Shown: piece after piece, positions 8,065 to 18,098 of the stretch
How positions within the stretch are numbered: position 1 is the first letter of the stretch
Layout of the letters: the number at the start of each line of letters is the position of its first letter
Source: Massilia atriviolacea
GTDB taxonomy: Bacteria > Pseudomonadota > Gammaproteobacteria > Burkholderiales > Burkholderiaceae_D
Assembly (NCBI RefSeq): GCF_003953935.1
Contig: NZ_RXLQ01000028.1
Location: 1-49,177, forward strand
DNA length: 49,177 bases
Direction of reading: 5' to 3'
Made by a program: the position numbers and the translations under genes
Notes under the pieces: generated by a model
Seen by the model: only the letters and a program-made list of their open reading frames with translations
What the model was told of the DNA's origin: nothing
Database searches by the model: none

Positions 8065-9617
8065 TCAAGCCGGTTTCACCCGGAAAAAGCGCGCCGTTGC
8101 CGCGAAGGCAATCAGCAGCAGGACGAGCATGACCGACCCGACCACCACCGGCGGTTTCCAGCCATCGACGACGCCAAGCACCAGGGTGAAGGCCATACCC
8201 GCCCAGCCGGCGCAACTCAGCAGTTCGAAGACGGTGGACGTCAGGTTGGACTTGCCGCGCCGCTTGAAGTCGCCGCGCGCCGCCGGCCGGCTGCACCAGG
8301 CCACCACCAGCGCGCAGTGGAAGGCGCACAGGGCGCAGGCGAGCAGCATGGCGCACGCCGCCGCCGGCTGCCGCAGCGCCAGCCAGCACAGCGGCAGCAG
8401 CGCCACCGCCAGCGGCGGCAGCGCCACCGCGGCCAGCTTGGCGCGCCGGATCGTGCCCTGGCTGCACGGCGCGGCGCGCAGCAGGTCGGGCGCGTCTTCC
8501 GCCGCGATCACGATCCAGCCCAGCGAGGCGCTCAGGGAGCCGCACAGGAACACCAGCGCCGCCGCCACCGCCGGCAGCGAGACGGTGCGGCCGAACAGCA
8601 GCGGCGCGAGCAGGGGCAGCAGGTACAGCAGTTGCAGGCCGACCTGCGCGATCAGCTGCGGGTCGCGCCAGATCAGGCGCCATTCCTTGACCATGACGGT
8701 GCGCGCGAGGCCGCGCCCGAAGCGAAAGCGCATGCCGGCGGCCGGCGCCCTGGCCACCCGCACCGCACCGGCCGCCTGCTGCACGCTGCGCACGAAAAAA
8801 CCATGGGCCAGGCGCACCGTCAGCACGAACACCGCGGCCCCGGCGGCGAGCAGCAGCAGCGCCGGCAAGGGTTCGCCCAGCGCCGCCCTGGCGGGCAGCC
8901 AGGCCAGGCTGCCGGCGTCCTGCGCCGCGCCGCTTCCGGACAGGGTCGCCAGGCGCCCGACGATGCCGCGCAAGGCCGGCCCGAACGGACTGTTCGATGC
9001 CTGCGCCAGCAGAAACAGCGCCGCCCCGGACAGCGCGCCAAGCACCTGCGCCGTCACGCGCGTGCGGCGCACGCCCAGCGAGCGCACCAGGCCCAGGGTC
9101 AGCAGCATCGAGGCCGACGAGGACACCAGCGTCAGGCCGACGATGGCCGGGTACAGTCCCAGCCAGCGCAACTGCCCGAGCACGATGCCGGCATGCGCGA
9201 ACGGCGCCAGGAAGAACAGGTACAGCGCGGCGCTGCCGGCCGCAATCGCCGCCAGGCGCACGCTGAACACGCTGCGCGACGGGATGGGGGAAGACAGCAA
9301 CAGGTCGAGGTCGCCCCGTTCGAACAGCGCCGTCACGCTGGCATTCAGGCCGCTCGACATCATCATCGTGAACACCCCGATCATCAGCACGCTGACCGTC
9401 TGCAGCAGCGCATAGGGCGGCGGCCCGGCAGCCATCCTGGCGTTGGCGAGCACCATGTACGCGAAGCCGTGCATCAGCGCGCCGAGGATCAGCCAAACCG
9501 CGACGGTCTTCTTGCCGATGCCGGTGGTGGCCGCCTCCTTGCGCATGCCCAGCAGGTGGAACAGGACCAAGCGCAGTTCGTGCCGCAGCAGCCACAGGGC
9601 GCTGCCGGCGCGCGCCA

Positions 9618-9618
<1 letters not shown>
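8065..9618 (-). CDS. ABC transporter permease subunit
   Basis: The 517-aa protein has an alanine/leucine-rich membrane composition with about 10-12 hydrophobic segments. It starts ALWLLRHELRLVLFHLLG and has repeated GALMHGFAY-like membrane stretches. It resembles large ABC-2 type export permeases. The start overlaps the stop of the ATPase gene (TGATG), so both belong to one transporter. The substrate is unknown. An exporter of a lipid, peptide or drug is the usual role of such pairs, but nothing in the sequence decides it. Confidence 0.8.
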
Positions 9619-10351
<733 letters not shown>

Positions 10352-10355
<4 letters not shown>

Positions 10356-11596
10356 GAGGTCGATGTGTCGGCTTGTGCGCGGTTGAAGGTGAAGAACGCC
10401 AGTGCGCCCGCCTGCAGCACGATGGCGATGGCGAGCGTGGCGCGAAAGGCGTCCGGCGCCGGCATCCCGTGCGCCTTGAACAGGTCGACCGCCACCCCGA
10501 AACCCCACTGGGTGGCAAAGGCGCCGATAAACAGCTGCAGGTTGTAGGCGGCGTTGGCGCGGCCCGCCAGCGCGGCCGGGAAGGCCAGCGCGACGTGCGA
10601 CTGCACCAGGGTGGTGACCGGCACGCAGGCCGCCAGGAGCAGCCAGAGCAGCCAGGCCGAGGGCGCGCTGGTGGCCAGCATGGCCGCCTGCGCCAGCACC
10701 ATGCCGCCGATCCCGATGCCGATGATGCGGTGCGTGTTCCAGCCGCGCGCCACCAGGCGCGGCGCGGCCCAGCCCAGCGCCAGGTAGGACAGCAGCAGCA
10801 CCAGGTTGAACGCAAACAGGATGCGGCCGGTCTGCTGCGTGCTTTTGCCCAGCACCGTCGTCATCCACGGTCCGGCCCACAGCGTTTGCAGCGCAAAGAA
10901 AATGCCGTGCACGAGCAGGCCCGGGACGCCCATGCGCCAGAAATAGGCGCTGCCGAAGATGCGCCGGTAGCCGCCATCGGCGGCCACCGGGCCACCCTTG
11001 GCCGCGCCGCCGCCGAACTGGCGCTCGACCCCGCGCAGCGAAAAGAAGATGGCGCCGGCGACCGCCAGCAGCAGGGCTGCCACCACCCAGAAAATCCCGC
11101 GCCAGCCGAGCGCCGGCAGCGCCATGGTCACCGGCACGGTGGCGGTCAGCGCGCCCGAGGTGCCGGCCACCAGCATCCAGCTGGCCAGCTGGCTCTGGCG
11201 CTCGGCCGGGAACCACTGGCGGTAGGCCTTGAAGGCGGCCATCAGGCAGGCCGACACGCCGATCCCGATCAGGGCGCGCCCGAGCCACAGGCCGGCCAGC
11301 GAACTGCTGCTCGCAAATACGGCGGCGCCCAGGGCGGCGCACAGCAGCAGGGCGGACTCGGTGCGGCGCGCGCCGTATTTGTCGAGCCACACGCCGAGCG
11401 GCAGCTGCATGGCGCCGAAGCTGACGAAATAGGCCGACGACAGCAGCCCCAGGTCGGCGTTCGACAAGCCCATGTCGGCCACCAGGGCCGGCGCGATGAC
11501 GGCGTTGACCGCCCGCAGCGCGTACGACAGCAGGTAGCCCAGTGCAAAGCACAGGAAGACGCGCGCGGCGCGGGCGCCGGACAGGGTCGCAGTCAG
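10352..11596 (-). CDS. Major facilitator superfamily transporter with a non-standard start codon
   Basis: The frame encodes a complete 12-TM MFS protein only if it begins upstream of the first ATG/GTG/TTG-type codon. The segment ARVFLCFALGYLLSYALRAV is an obvious TM1 but lies before the GTG at 11482. In frame upstream there is a CTG at 11596 (giving LTATLSGARAARVF) and an ATT at 11605, but no ATG, GTG or TTG. Motif A is visible as GVWLDKYGARR. I annotate from CTG 11596. Truncation at GTG 11482 would remove TM1. Substrate unknown. It is followed by the ABC pair. Confidence 0.75.
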
Positions 11597-11612
11597 GCTG
11601 TTAATCGCGCGC

Positions 11613-12158
11613 TCACTGCAGCTTGAACGAGGACATGAACATATCCACCTGGTCTTGCGAGATCTTTTTTTCCGGACCCATCACGATGACCTGGTAAAAG
11701 CGCTTGTTGCGCGACTCGAAGTGGCCGACCAGGCGCATCGGCGTGCCTTTCTGCGTGCCGGCGGCGTCGATGTCGATCGCGCTCGCGCGCGCGCTGGCGC
11801 TGCCGGCGGCGGCCGAGGACTTGCCCTGCTTTTCGCTGCGGATGGTGGCGCCGATATTGCGCACCAGCGCCGTCTTCATGGCGCCGACCGCCGCTTCGGC
11901 CTTGTCGGCGTCGGGCGCTTCGGCGCTGCCGACGGCGAACATGATGCCTTCGACCTGGGCCGCCGTCATGGTCATCTTGACCGTCATGCCGTTCAGGTCG
12001 ACATCGCGCGCATGGGTGGCCGGCTTGTCGGGGAACATCACGCGGAAGGGCGCATCCTGGCTGCTGTAGTCGCGCCAGTTGAATTGGGGGCTGCACGCGG
12101 CCAGGGTAACGCCGGCCAGCAGGGAGAGTAGGAGGGGCTTGAAAGAAGAGGTTCGCAT
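11613..12158 (-). CDS. Predicted lipoprotein, 181 aa
   Basis: A type II signal peptide is clear: a basic start, a hydrophobic core and a lipobox LAAC with C22 as the lipidated residue. The mature part opens with QFNWRDYSSQDAPFRVMFPD. It has a repeated alpha/beta pattern and a central Ala/Ser-rich linker (SSAAAGSASARAS). The C-terminal MVMGPEKKISQDQV-type region resembles small periplasmic proteins of unknown role. It precedes the MFS gene by 16 bp and is probably co-transcribed with it. Confidence 0.75.
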   Translation of the reverse strand: MRTSSFKPLLLSLLAGVTLAACSPQFNWRDYSSQDAPFRVMFPDKPATHARDVDLNGMTVKMTMTAAQVEGIMFAVGSAEAPDADKAEAAVGAMKTALVRNIGATIRSEKQGKSSAAAGSASARASAIDIDAAGTQKGTPMRLVGHFESRNKRFYQVIVMGPEKKISQDQVDMFMSSFKLQ

Positions 12159-12195
12159 TCCTGAATGTTAGCAGGAATGCGCGCCGGCTTGAGCG

Positions 12196-13059
12196 CTATG
12201 CTTGCGCCTTGCTGGTGCGCAGCAGGGCATACATATTGTCGCTGAAGGGGGTGGTGTCGAGTGCGCTCATGCGCACCACATCGAGGCCGGCGCGCGCGGC
12301 CATCGCGCGCAAGGTCTTGGGCGTGAAATAGTTAACGTGGTCGGGCCAGCGAAAGCCGCTCCAGCGCGGGCCGCGGATCATCCGGTTGTAGCAGGCGAAG
12401 TTGGGCACCTTGACGATGATGGTGCCGTTCGCCTTGAGCCGCTTGCGGCAGTTTTCCAGCACGGCCAAGGGACTGGCTTCGTGTTCGAGGTAGGACGCCA
12501 TGACGATCACGTCGAAATAATCTTCCTCGAAGCGCAGCACGCCTTCCTGGGCCGAGGCGTGCACGCAGCGGCCGCCGAGCGGGCGCAGCTTGTCGTCCGA
12601 CAGGGTCGACAACGCCCGCGAAATTTCCACCCCGTGCGGCGCGACGCGCCCGCGCAGGGCTGGCGGGAGCGAGGTCATCAGCGTTTGCAGCAGCTCGCCC
12701 CAGCCGCAGCCGACGTCGAGCACGTTGATGCGCGCCGACGGCGAGGCGGCGATCAGCTGGTTCAGGATGCCCAGCACCTTGTTGCGCTTGAGTACTTTTG
12801 CGCGAAAGCGCTTGAGCATGGTGCTGAAAGCGTAGCGGATCGGCTCGGCCTTTTTGCGCGCGGCCGATTCCTTGCTGAAGGTCACTTCGTAGGCGTAGGT
12901 TTCGCTCAGTTCCTCGTAGGCGGGCGGATTGGCCAGGAAGATGATGTCGGTCTCGGCGCATTGCTTGAGCACCCAGGGCGCCGGCGCATAGTCCAGATCG
13001 TGTTCACGGCCCTGGACGGCCAACAAAGGAGAAATGCGCAACGGCGTGGCTTGAACCAA
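12196..13059 (-). CDS. Class I SAM-dependent methyltransferase
   Basis: The 287-aa product carries the SAM-binding motif I LDVGCGWGELL near residue 113, an acidic motif II region, and a VIVMASYLEHEASP motif typical of the UbiE/COQ5-like fold. The N-terminal third (SPLLAVQGREHDLDYAPAP, then a basic helix RAKVLKRNK) has no cysteine cluster, so it is not the zinc-binding C-methyltransferase type. The acceptor is unknown. It lies 37 bp upstream of the lipoprotein gene on the same strand. Confidence 0.8.
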   Translation of the reverse strand: MVQATPLRISPLLAVQGREHDLDYAPAPWVLKQCAETDIIFLANPPAYEELSETYAYEVTFSKESAARKKAEPIRYAFSTMLKRFRAKVLKRNKVLGILNQLIAASPSARINVLDVGCGWGELLQTLMTSLPPALRGRVAPHGVEISRALSTLSDDKLRPLGGRCVHASAQEGVLRFEEDYFDVIVMASYLEHEASPLAVLENCRKRLKANGTIIVKVPNFACYNRMIRGPRWSGFRWPDHVNYFTPKTLRAMAARAGLDVVRMSALDTTPFSDNMYALLRTSKAQA

Positions 13060-13208
13060 GATCAGGTCCTCCGGCTAGGTTGTCGGGCCGCTGGCGGATG
13101 CTGGGCGGGCACGGGGGCCGCACCGGTCCGGCGCCGTGCCCGATGTGCATACTAACACCAAGAAATCTTCCGCGCATGCAATTGTGCAAACCGCTTTCGC
13201 GTGATGCT

Positions 13209-14018
13209 TTAGAGCACTAATGGAGCTTTGGGGCGCTCGTCAAGCTCGACGATGAAGCAGGGATCGAAGCGGGCGTTTTCGGTGCCGCCGCTGCGTGTTT
13301 TGTAGCCGCAGGGGTTCGACACGACCCGGCATTTGCCGATCGTGTAGTCGACCGGATCGTGCATATGCCCGTGCACCCACAGGTCGGCCTGGCTGACCAG
13401 GGCATCCAGGCGCGAGGCGTACGCGGCCGAGAAGCGCGACGTGGCGTAGTCCTCCGACACCGACTGCAGCGACGGCGCCATGTGGGTGACGACCACCGTC
13501 GGCCCGTCGAAGGGCGCGGCAAGCCGGATCCGCAGCCAGGCCACCTGCAGCGCGTGGAAGGTGGCGGTATCGGCCGCGCGCAGCTTGCGGTAGTTTTTCC
13601 CGGCCAGGCGGATGCGGCGGTAATCGTTCATCACCGCCTCGGCTTCGCGCATGGCGGCCTGGCGGTCGTCGTCGCCGAACAGGCGGAAATCGGTCCACAA
13701 GGTGGCGCCCAGGAAGCGCACATTGCCGATGATTTTTTCGTCACAGGAAAGAAAGTGCACATTGCCGGACGCTTCGCTGGCCGCTTGCAATTCGGCTTGC
13801 ACGGTGTCCAGGTTGTGGCCGTAGCCTTCGTGGTTGCCATGCACGTAGAGCACCGGCAAGCCGGCGAAGTTGCGCGCCGCCCAGCTCACCGCTTTGGCGC
13901 CGGTATCGATGTCGCCGGCCAGGATGACGACATCGGGCCGGCTCAGGGCCGGGTCGATGCGCGGCGCATCGTCGCGCCAGAGTTCGTGATGCAGGTCGGA
14001 AAGGATGAGCAGGCGCAT
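13209..14018 (-). CDS. Metallophosphoesterase (calcineurin-like)
   Basis: The 269-aa protein shows the full set of dinuclear metal motifs in order: SDLHHE at the N-terminus (DxH), VILAGDID (GD), YVHGNHEGYG (GNHE), VVTHMAPS and VHGHMHDP (GHxH). It is probably a soluble phosphomonoesterase or phosphodiesterase. The natural substrate cannot be told from sequence. It is a single leftward gene with 150 bp before the methyltransferase gene. Confidence 0.85.
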   Translation of the reverse strand: MRLLILSDLHHELWRDDAPRIDPALSRPDVVILAGDIDTGAKAVSWAARNFAGLPVLYVHGNHEGYGHNLDTVQAELQAASEASGNVHFLSCDEKIIGNVRFLGATLWTDFRLFGDDDRQAAMREAEAVMNDYRRIRLAGKNYRKLRAADTATFHALQVAWLRIRLAAPFDGPTVVVTHMAPSLQSVSEDYATSRFSAAYASRLDALVSQADLWVHGHMHDPVDYTIGKCRVVSNPCGYKTRSGGTENARFDPCFIVELDERPKAPLVL

Positions 14019-14694
14019 GGAACGGCGAATCGAAGCGGCGATGCGTTCATACTAGCCTATCGGGCGCAGGGCCGGAACCCGGCGCACTGCTCCTTACCCG
14101 CATTTGCAACAGGGCCGGGGAGCGGTAAACAGCTGTTTTTCCCCCTTCGGCGCGCTGCTCCGGAGAGTGCCGCAATCCCCCGTTCAGGTAATAAACCAGG
14201 CGCTGTAAAACGGCGCTGTAAATGCGCGCAGCGCCATTGTTTGGATACCCCGGAGCGAATGGGGTATTTACTTTTCGTCTAATGGGCGCGAATTAGGGGA
14301 ATCTTAACGAACGCAGCTCCGGCGAAAATGAGGCTTATCGAAAGGGCAAGATGGCGCCTGCACCAGGGAGGCGCAGCCGCGCTAATTGTCGCCAACTGAC
14401 GGCGAACGTCGCCGATGTGGGACGTATCGCGCAGTCTTTCCGCACCCGATTAGTGCATGTGCGAAAGGAAGGCAAGCAGGGCTGCGGCACCAATTGTTGT
14501 TTTCTAGATATATGTACAAGATGAATAATTGACAGGAAAGAGTACGTAATGGTTATATATGTGATCGAGGATTTGAATTTCCGGCAAATCTCGTGCACAC
14601 GTCCGAGAGACGATTACAAATATAAATAATCGGTGGCCGTTTTGCCTCACGAGAGCATAACGGTTCAACTACTTACAAAATGAGGAGCTTTGCA
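14019..14694. other. Gene-free region with several hairpins and a possible promoter
   Basis: No convincing coding frame is seen. The left half (14100-14280) holds an 11-bp direct repeat (GGCGCTGTAAA at 14199 and 14212) and a 7-bp stem GGCGCTG/CAGCGCC (14212-14235). It ends in a terminator-like hairpin ATACCCC/GGGGTAT (14245-14267) followed by TTACTTTT on the plus strand. The right half is AT-rich, with TTGACA at 14529-14534, TATATA at 14554-14559 and a 6-bp stem CGATTA/TAATCG (14611-14632) just before the receptor gene. Confidence 0.5.
14529..14559 (+). promoter_or_regulatory. Possible sigma-70 promoter of the TonB receptor gene
   Basis: A consensus -35 TTGACA (14529-14534) is followed after 19 bp by TATATA (14554-14559), a four-of-six match to the -10. 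Transcription would start near 14566, leaving a leader of about 130 nt that contains the CGATTA/TAATCG stem. The long spacer weakens the call. Confidence 0.4.
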
Positions 14695-17466
14695 ATGATG
14701 GTGGAGACAAAATTGTCGCGGTCGATTCGTGTGATGTTTATTGGCGGCGGCATGGCGCTGAGCATGCAGATGGCCAATGCGCAGACCGCGGCCGACGGCA
14801 TCCAGAAGGTGGAAATTACCGGTTCGAGCATCAAGCGCGCCGAAGCGGAAACCATCTCGGTAGTCCAGACGCTCAGCCGCAAGGACATCGAGCAGACCGG
14901 TAAGACCTCGATTGCCGAAGTCGTGCGCAGCATTTCCGCCGACAACAATGGCAGTATCAGCGGTTCCTTCACCAACGGCTTCGCCGGCAGCGCATCGGGC
15001 GTGTCCCTGCGCGGCCTGAGCGTGAGCTCGACCCTGGTCCTGATCAACGGCCGCCGCACCGCGCCTTACGGCTTCGGCGATGACGGCCAGCGCAGCTTCG
15101 TCGACTTGAATTCGATCCCGCTCGACGCGGTCGATCGCATCGACATCCTGAAAGACGGCGCATCGGCCATTTACGGTTCGGACGCGATCGCCGGCGTGGT
15201 CAACGTGATCCTGCGCCAGAACTATGTTGGTAAGACCATTTCCGCCAGCACCGGCATCTCCGGCGAGCGCGACGGCAACGTGAACAGCATTTCGGGCGCG
15301 ATCGGCTTCGGCGACCTGGAAAAAGAAAAATACAACGTCTTCATGACGGTCGACGCGAAACAACAGAAGCGGATCGACCAGAACAGCCGCGACAAGTGGC
15401 TGGGCCAGGCCGATGCGCGTCCATGGGGCGGCCGTGACCAGCGCGCCGGCCACACCAGCGCCGGTAACGCGGGCGGCAGCAGCTTCCTCGGTACCCTGCG
15501 TCCGGTCAACGCCGCAGGCGCGCCTAACGGCAACGTCACCAACCTGCCAGGCAGCTGCGATCCGATCAACCTCGATCCAACCGGCGGTACCGCGCACGAC
15601 AACACCCGTGGTGGTTGCTTGTGGGATCCGGTCGATTTCGCCACCATCCAGCCAGAAACCAAAAACCTGAACGTGTTCGCCCGCGGTACCCTGGCCCTGG
15701 GTGAAAACACCCGCGCCTACACCGAAGTCGGCGTGTTCAAATCGGAAGCGAAAACCTACACCACCCCATCCGGCCTGACCGGCGCCGGCTTCGACCTGGT
15801 CAATGCCCGCGTGAACAACACCGGTTCGGGTCCCGACCAGCTGCTGATGCCTGCCAACCACCCGGACAACATCCTGGGCGTGGCGGCACGTCCGCGCTGG
15901 GTCGACGCATCGCGTCCCCGCGCTTCCGACATGGAAACGACGGTCACCCGCGTCCTTGCGGGCGTGAAAGGCACCGTTGCCGACTGGGATTACGACACCG
16001 GCGTGCTGTACGCAGAAAGCAAGACCGACAAGACGCAGAACGGCTACTACCGCACCAGCGCGCTGCGCACGGCGCTCAATAACGGCACCTTCCGCATCGG
16101 CAAGGGCGTTGTCAACAAGCCTGAAGTGCTGGCGCTGGTATCGCCAACCCTGTTCAACACCGGCACCACGAAGAGCACCTCGTTCGACTTCAAGGCCTCG
16201 CGCGAACTGATGGAACTGCCTGGCGGTAAGATGGGCATCGCCGTCGGCGCCGAGTACCGCAAGGAAAAAACCGACAGCCAGGCAACCCCGTTCACCGACA
16301 CCAACGATATCGCCGGCCTCGGCTATTCGGCATCGAAGGGTTCGCGCGACGTGACCGCGCTGTACACCGAGCTGGCCGTGCCAGTGCTGAAATCGGTGGA
16401 ACTGCAGTTCGCGCTGCGTTCCGATGATTACTCCGATTATGGCCGTTCGACGACGCCGAAAGTCGGCTTCAAGTTCACTCCGACCTCGACCATGGCATTC
16501 CGCGGTACCTACGCCGAAGGCTTCCGCGCACCGAGCGCCGCCGAAAACGGCGACAGCGCGGTAGCGGCGTTCACCAACATCGCCAACGATCCGATCCGTT
16601 GCCCGGTCACCAAGCTGGCGCTCGACTGCTCGACCCAATCGGTCGGCGCGATCACCATCGGCAACAAGAACATCAAGCCGGAAGAGTCGAAGAGCTACAG
16701 CCTGGGCCTGGTTCTGGAACCGATCAAGAACGTGAACCTGTCGCTGGACCTGTGGCAGATCGTGCGTACGGGTGAAATCAACGGTTCCGATCCTGGCGCC
16801 GTGGTCGACAACCCAGCCGGCTACCCTGACGCGGAAATCGTGCGCGGCGAGCCGACCACCAACTTCCCGAACCTGCCAGGCCAGATCCTGATGGTCAAGG
16901 CACCGTACCTGAACGCTGGTGAAACCAAGACCTCGGGCGTCGACCTCGACCTGCGCGGCCGCTACAACATGGGCGCCAACGGCAAGCTGACCTCGGGCGT
17001 GACCGTGACCTACATGAAAGAGTTCACCCGTACCAATGCCGACGGCACGAAACTGGAATTCGCCGGCACCCACGGCGACATCAACCTGTCGGGCAACGGC
17101 GGTACGCCGAAGACCAAGGTGCGCTTCACCCTCGGTTGGGAAAATGGTCCGTTCCAGGTCACCGGCAACGTCAACTACGTCAGCAGCATCAGCAACACCA
17201 ACCAGGTTGGCGGCGAGTGCCTGGACGTGGACGAAAACGACGTGCCGCTGCTGGGCTGCCGTATCGCTGCGTTCACCACGCTCGACACCTTCGGCAAATG
17301 GGCTGTCTCGAAAAACTTCGAGCTGACCGCATCGATCAGCAACCTGCTGAACAAGAAAGCACCGCTGGACGTGCAGACCTACGGCCGCATCAACTACAAC
17401 CCGTCGCTGCACCAGACGGGCGCGGTTGGCCGTTACTTCACCCTGGCAGGCCGCTACACGTTCTAA
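14695..17466 (+). CDS. TonB-dependent outer-membrane receptor
   Basis: The 923-aa protein has a signal peptide ending at MQMANAQ, then a plug domain. The plug opens with EITGSSIKRAEAETISVVQT and contains LINGRRTAPYG and DRIDILKDGASAIYGSDAIAG. A long beta-barrel follows and ends in a terminal aromatic (GRYFTLAGRYTF). This is the large TonB-receptor type common in Massilia and Xanthomonas-like bacteria, usually linked to carbohydrate or oligomer uptake. The substrate is not identifiable. ATG 14695 was preferred over ATG 14680 because AGGAG lies 7 bp before it. Codon use is more biased than in its neighbours, suggesting strong expression. It has no partner genes and its own terminator. Confidence 0.9.
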   Translation: MMVETKLSRSIRVMFIGGGMALSMQMANAQTAADGIQKVEITGSSIKRAEAETISVVQTLSRKDIEQTGKTSIAEVVRSISADNNGSISGSFTNGFAGSASGVSLRGLSVSSTLVLINGRRTAPYGFGDDGQRSFVDLNSIPLDAVDRIDILKDGASAIYGSDAIAGVVNVILRQNYVGKTISASTGISGERDGNVNSISGAIGFGDLEKEKYNVFMTVDAKQQKRIDQNSRDKWLGQADARPWGGRDQRAGHTSAGNAGGSSFLGTLRPVNAAGAPNGNVTNLPGSCDPINLDPTGGTAHDNTRGGCLWDPVDFATIQPETKNLNVFARGTLALGENTRAYTEVGVFKSEAKTYTTPSGLTGAGFDLVNARVNNTGSGPDQLLMPANHPDNILGVAARPRWVDASRPRASDMETTVTRVLAGVKGTVADWDYDTGVLYAESKTDKTQNGYYRTSALRTALNNGTFRIGKGVVNKPEVLALVSPTLFNTGTTKSTSFDFKASRELMELPGGKMGIAVGAEYRKEKTDSQATPFTDTNDIAGLGYSASKGSRDVTALYTELAVPVLKSVELQFALRSDDYSDYGRSTTPKVGFKFTPTSTMAFRGTYAEGFRAPSAAENGDSAVAAFTNIANDPIRCPVTKLALDCSTQSVGAITIGNKNIKPEESKSYSLGLVLEPIKNVNLSLDLWQIVRTGEINGSDPGAVVDNPAGYPDAEIVRGEPTTNFPNLPGQILMVKAPYLNAGETKTSGVDLDLRGRYNMGANGKLTSGVTVTYMKEFTRTNADGTKLEFAGTHGDINLSGNGGTPKTKVRFTLGWENGPFQVTGNVNYVSSISNTNQVGGECLDVDENDVPLLGCRIAAFTTLDTFGKWAVSKNFELTASISNLLNKKAPLDVQTYGRINYNPSLHQTGAVGRYFTLAGRYTF

Positions 17467-17488
17467 TTGCCAGTTAGCAGGACCGCAG

Positions 17489-17545
17489 CCGGAGCGGCTG
17501 CCGTCCACCCTGCGGGGTGAGGCGGCGGCGGCTCCGGTTTTTTTT
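17489..17545 (+). terminator. Intrinsic terminator after the TonB receptor gene
   Basis: CCGGAGC (17489-17495) pairs with GCTCCGG (17531-17537). G/C-rich sequence between them can extend the stem imperfectly. Eight T residues (17538-17545) follow immediately. It isolates the receptor gene from the downstream gene. Confidence 0.85.
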
Positions 17546-17564
17546 GTCCACACGATGCCTCGCT

Positions 17565-18098
17565 ATGTTTACTGTAAAAACTGTTCTAAAAAAAGGACAG
17601 GCGTTTATTCCCATCGAGGAATGGACGGGACGTGTCGACGACAGCGATTATGTCGGAGGCGCACTGGTCCTTAGTCTGGACGGCCTCATTCTCCTGGATG
17701 AGACGCTATGGGACGATATCAACTGGCTATGGCCCTACATCGCCGATGGCCTGCCGGATCTCCTCGACGGCAAGGATTGGAAGACTGGCTTTCCCGATCA
17801 GCCCGTCACCTTCAGTGTCGGGCACGTCGACAAGGAATGGATTCGCCTGCATGTGTTTAGCGACGGCCATGACTTCGTCAGGAAGAAAATCAGGAAGCGC
17901 GCGTATTTGACCGAAATGACGCGCGCCGGGATCGATTTCTTCACACGCTTCGACGCCATTGCGCCGAAGGATTATTCGGCGGCCGTCTATCTGCCGCTCT
18001 TGAACAGCATTGCCGATCAATTGCAGAACGCCGGCGTCAGGGTTCGCGCAGCCCCCGCCGCAGCTGGATCGCCTCCGAAACGTGGTCGGCCAAAATAA
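17565..18098 (+). CDS. Hypothetical protein with a basic AT-hook-like C-terminus
   Basis: The 177-aa product starts at ATG 17565 (MFTVKTVLKKGQAFIPIEEW). It has a Trp/Asp-rich middle (DETLWDDINWLWPYIADG) and no signal peptide. It ends in PPKRGRPK, which resembles an AT-hook. The last 20 residues or so are encoded inside the antisense of the comM 3' end (62-bp convergent overlap), so the tail may be a read-through product of an older truncation. Base composition is lower in GC than in comM. The family is not recognised. Confidence 0.65.
   Translation: MFTVKTVLKKGQAFIPIEEWTGRVDDSDYVGGALVLSLDGLILLDETLWDDINWLWPYIADGLPDLLDGKDWKTGFPDQPVTFSVGHVDKEWIRLHVFSDGHDFVRKKIRKRAYLTEMTRAGIDFFTRFDAIAPKDYSAAVYLPLLNSIADQLQNAGVRVRAAPAAAGSPPKRGRPK

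Noticed and set aside
14335-14598. 87-codon minus-strand frame in the intergenic region
   Set aside because: No ribosome site, no motif, and it covers AT-rich promoter-like sequence.
14665-17553. Long open frame (962 codons) on the minus strand opposite the TonB receptor
   Set aside because: It mirrors the receptor gene; the product has Gly/Arg/Val-rich low-quality composition and no motif, while the plus strand has a signal peptide, plug and barrel.
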